This document shows positions 34,575-35,110 of a stretch of DNA of 35,110 nt, piece by piece. The stretch's first letter is position 1, and each line of letters starts with the position of its first letter. The translations under genes and the position numbers were made by a program. This DNA comes from Acidimicrobiales bacterium. Lineage in GTDB: Bacteria; Actinomycetota; Acidimicrobiia; Acidimicrobiales; RAAP-2. The DNA lies in NCBI GenBank assembly GCA_015478655.1, contig JADMIJ010000045.1, positions 1 through 35,110 on the forward strand, written 5' to 3'. The notes beneath the pieces were generated by a model. The model did not search any database. It was not told where the DNA came from and saw nothing but the letters and a program-made list of their open reading frames with translations.

Positions 34575-35110
34575 TTAGGTGTGGGTGGCGGCCATGCCGA
34601 TGATGGGCTGGTTGAGCGTGACGCCACCGGTGGAGCCGAAGAAGAGCGCACTGCCGTAGCAGAAGACCCCACCGTCAGAGGCCACAAAGCGATAGCCGGC
34701 GCCGTCCGGCGAGACGGACAGGCCCACGATGGGCTTGTTGAGGGCGATCCCCCCGGTCGAGCCCAGGAAGGGTGCGCCACCGAACGAGAAGATGCCCCCG
34801 TCGGAGGCCACCAGCCAGTAGGCCCCGGGCACGGCGGGATCTGCCGCCATGCCCACGACCGGCTTGTTGAGGACGGTGCCCCCCGTGGATCCGTTGAACA
34901 CGGCATCACCGAAGGTGAAGATGCCACCGTCGGAGGCCACCAGCCAGTAACCGCCGTTGTCCGCAGTGGCCGCCATACCCACGATCGGCTTGTTCAGTGC
35001 CAGGCTGCCCGTCGACCCGTGGAACTGGGCGTCCCCGAAGGTGAAGATGCCGCCATCGGAGGCCACCAGCCAGTAACCGCCGTTGTCCGCAGTGGCCGCC
35101 ATACCCACGA
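34575..35110 (-). CDS. repeat protein with [11 protein letters not shown] units (C-terminal part)
   Basis: The reading frame is open to the right edge, so only the C-terminal 178 residues or so are seen. They consist of four units of 42-43 residues following the pattern [36 protein letters not shown]. The third and fourth units diverge ([32 protein letters not shown]) and the protein ends in a last half-unit, [10 protein letters not shown]. Such repeats are common in secreted or wall-linked actinobacterial proteins and probably fold as blades of a beta-propeller; they are often joined to a hydrolase or peptidase domain at the N-terminus, which here lies outside the window. Function unknown. 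The stop is TAA at 34577-34575. Confidence 0.85.
   Translation of the reverse strand, partial: VGMAATADNGGYWLVASDGGIFTFGDAQFHGSTGSLALNKPIVGMAATADNGGYWLVASDGGIFTFGDAVFNGSTGGTVLNKPVVGMAADPAVPGAYWLVASDGGIFSFGGAPFLGSTGGIALNKPIVGLSVSPDGAGYRFVASDGGVFCYGSALFFGSTGGVTLNQPIIGMAATHT
34605..35110. repeat. 126-129-bp tandem repeat within the [11 protein letters not shown] gene
   Basis: The phrase GGGCTTGTTG or a near match recurs at 34605, 34731, 34860 and 34986, giving steps of 126, 129 and 126 bases. The two units nearest the edge are almost identical at the DNA level, while the two towards the C-terminus have drifted, which suggests recent copying in the interior of the array. Confidence 0.85.

Overview
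The window looks like chromosomal DNA from a high-GC actinobacterium. I would place it in or near the class Acidimicrobiia, but that placement is inferred from gene content and not from a search. The actinobacterial signs are: an MptB-type polyprenol-phosphomannose mannosyltransferase; a tRNA-Thr, tRNA-Met, rpmG block of the kind that normally leads into secE/nusG; a lysC-asd operon with an internal beta-subunit start; an acyl-CoA carboxylase beta subunit overlapping a tiny epsilon-like subunit; MeaA-type mutase and Ccr; and many genes whose start codon lies only 6-8 nt after a TANNNT -10 box, which points to leaderless transcripts.

Layout. 1-3.2 kb: end of rpmG inside a 29-bp tandem duplication, tRNA-Met, tRNA-Thr, a GNAT acetyltransferase, mptB, tRNA-Tyr. 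3.2-9.3 kb: yajQ, a GtrA-like membrane protein, a GH1 beta-glucosidase with a perfect dyad over its promoter, acyl-CoA thioesterase tesB, citrate synthase, and an unknown membrane-anchored protein. 9.4-14.5 kb: an SQD1-like UDP-sulfoquinovose synthase behind an 11-bp-phased direct repeat that resembles a PHO box, rmuC, type II NADH dehydrogenase, a PhoU-family protein. 14.5-20.7 kb: asd and lysC, two tandem cyclophilins, an S51-like peptidase, and an HSL-type esterase with a Lys/Ala/Pro-rich N-terminal tail.

20.9-30.2 kb is the core metabolic block and matches much of the ethylmalonyl-CoA pathway: 3-hydroxyacyl-CoA dehydrogenase, a B12-dependent mutase most like ethylmalonyl-CoA mutase, and, on the minus strand, a run ccr, mce (overlapping by GTGA), a GIY-YIG protein, pccB and an epsilon-like subunit (overlapping by ATGA), followed by a plus-strand thiolase. 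Together these would turn acetyl-CoA into acetoacetyl-CoA, 3-hydroxybutyryl-CoA, (crotonyl-CoA), ethylmalonyl-CoA and methylsuccinyl-CoA, and would also carboxylate propionyl-CoA. Crotonase, methylsuccinyl-CoA dehydrogenase, mesaconyl-CoA hydratase, the C4/C5 lyase and the biotinylated carboxylase subunit are not in the window.

30.2-35.1 kb: SixA-like phosphatase, recR directly abutting dnaX, the SRP RNA (ffs, not a protein gene), tRNA-Ser, tadA, and the C-terminal part of a protein built from 42-43-residue [11 protein letters not shown] repeats that runs off the right edge.

I see no mobile element, CRISPR array or prophage. The points I find most worth following are the PHO-box-like repeat before sqdB, the GIY-YIG protein with a degenerate motif inside the ethylmalonyl-CoA operon, the two dyads sitting directly over leaderless promoters (beta-glucosidase and lysC), and how general the leaderless signal is.
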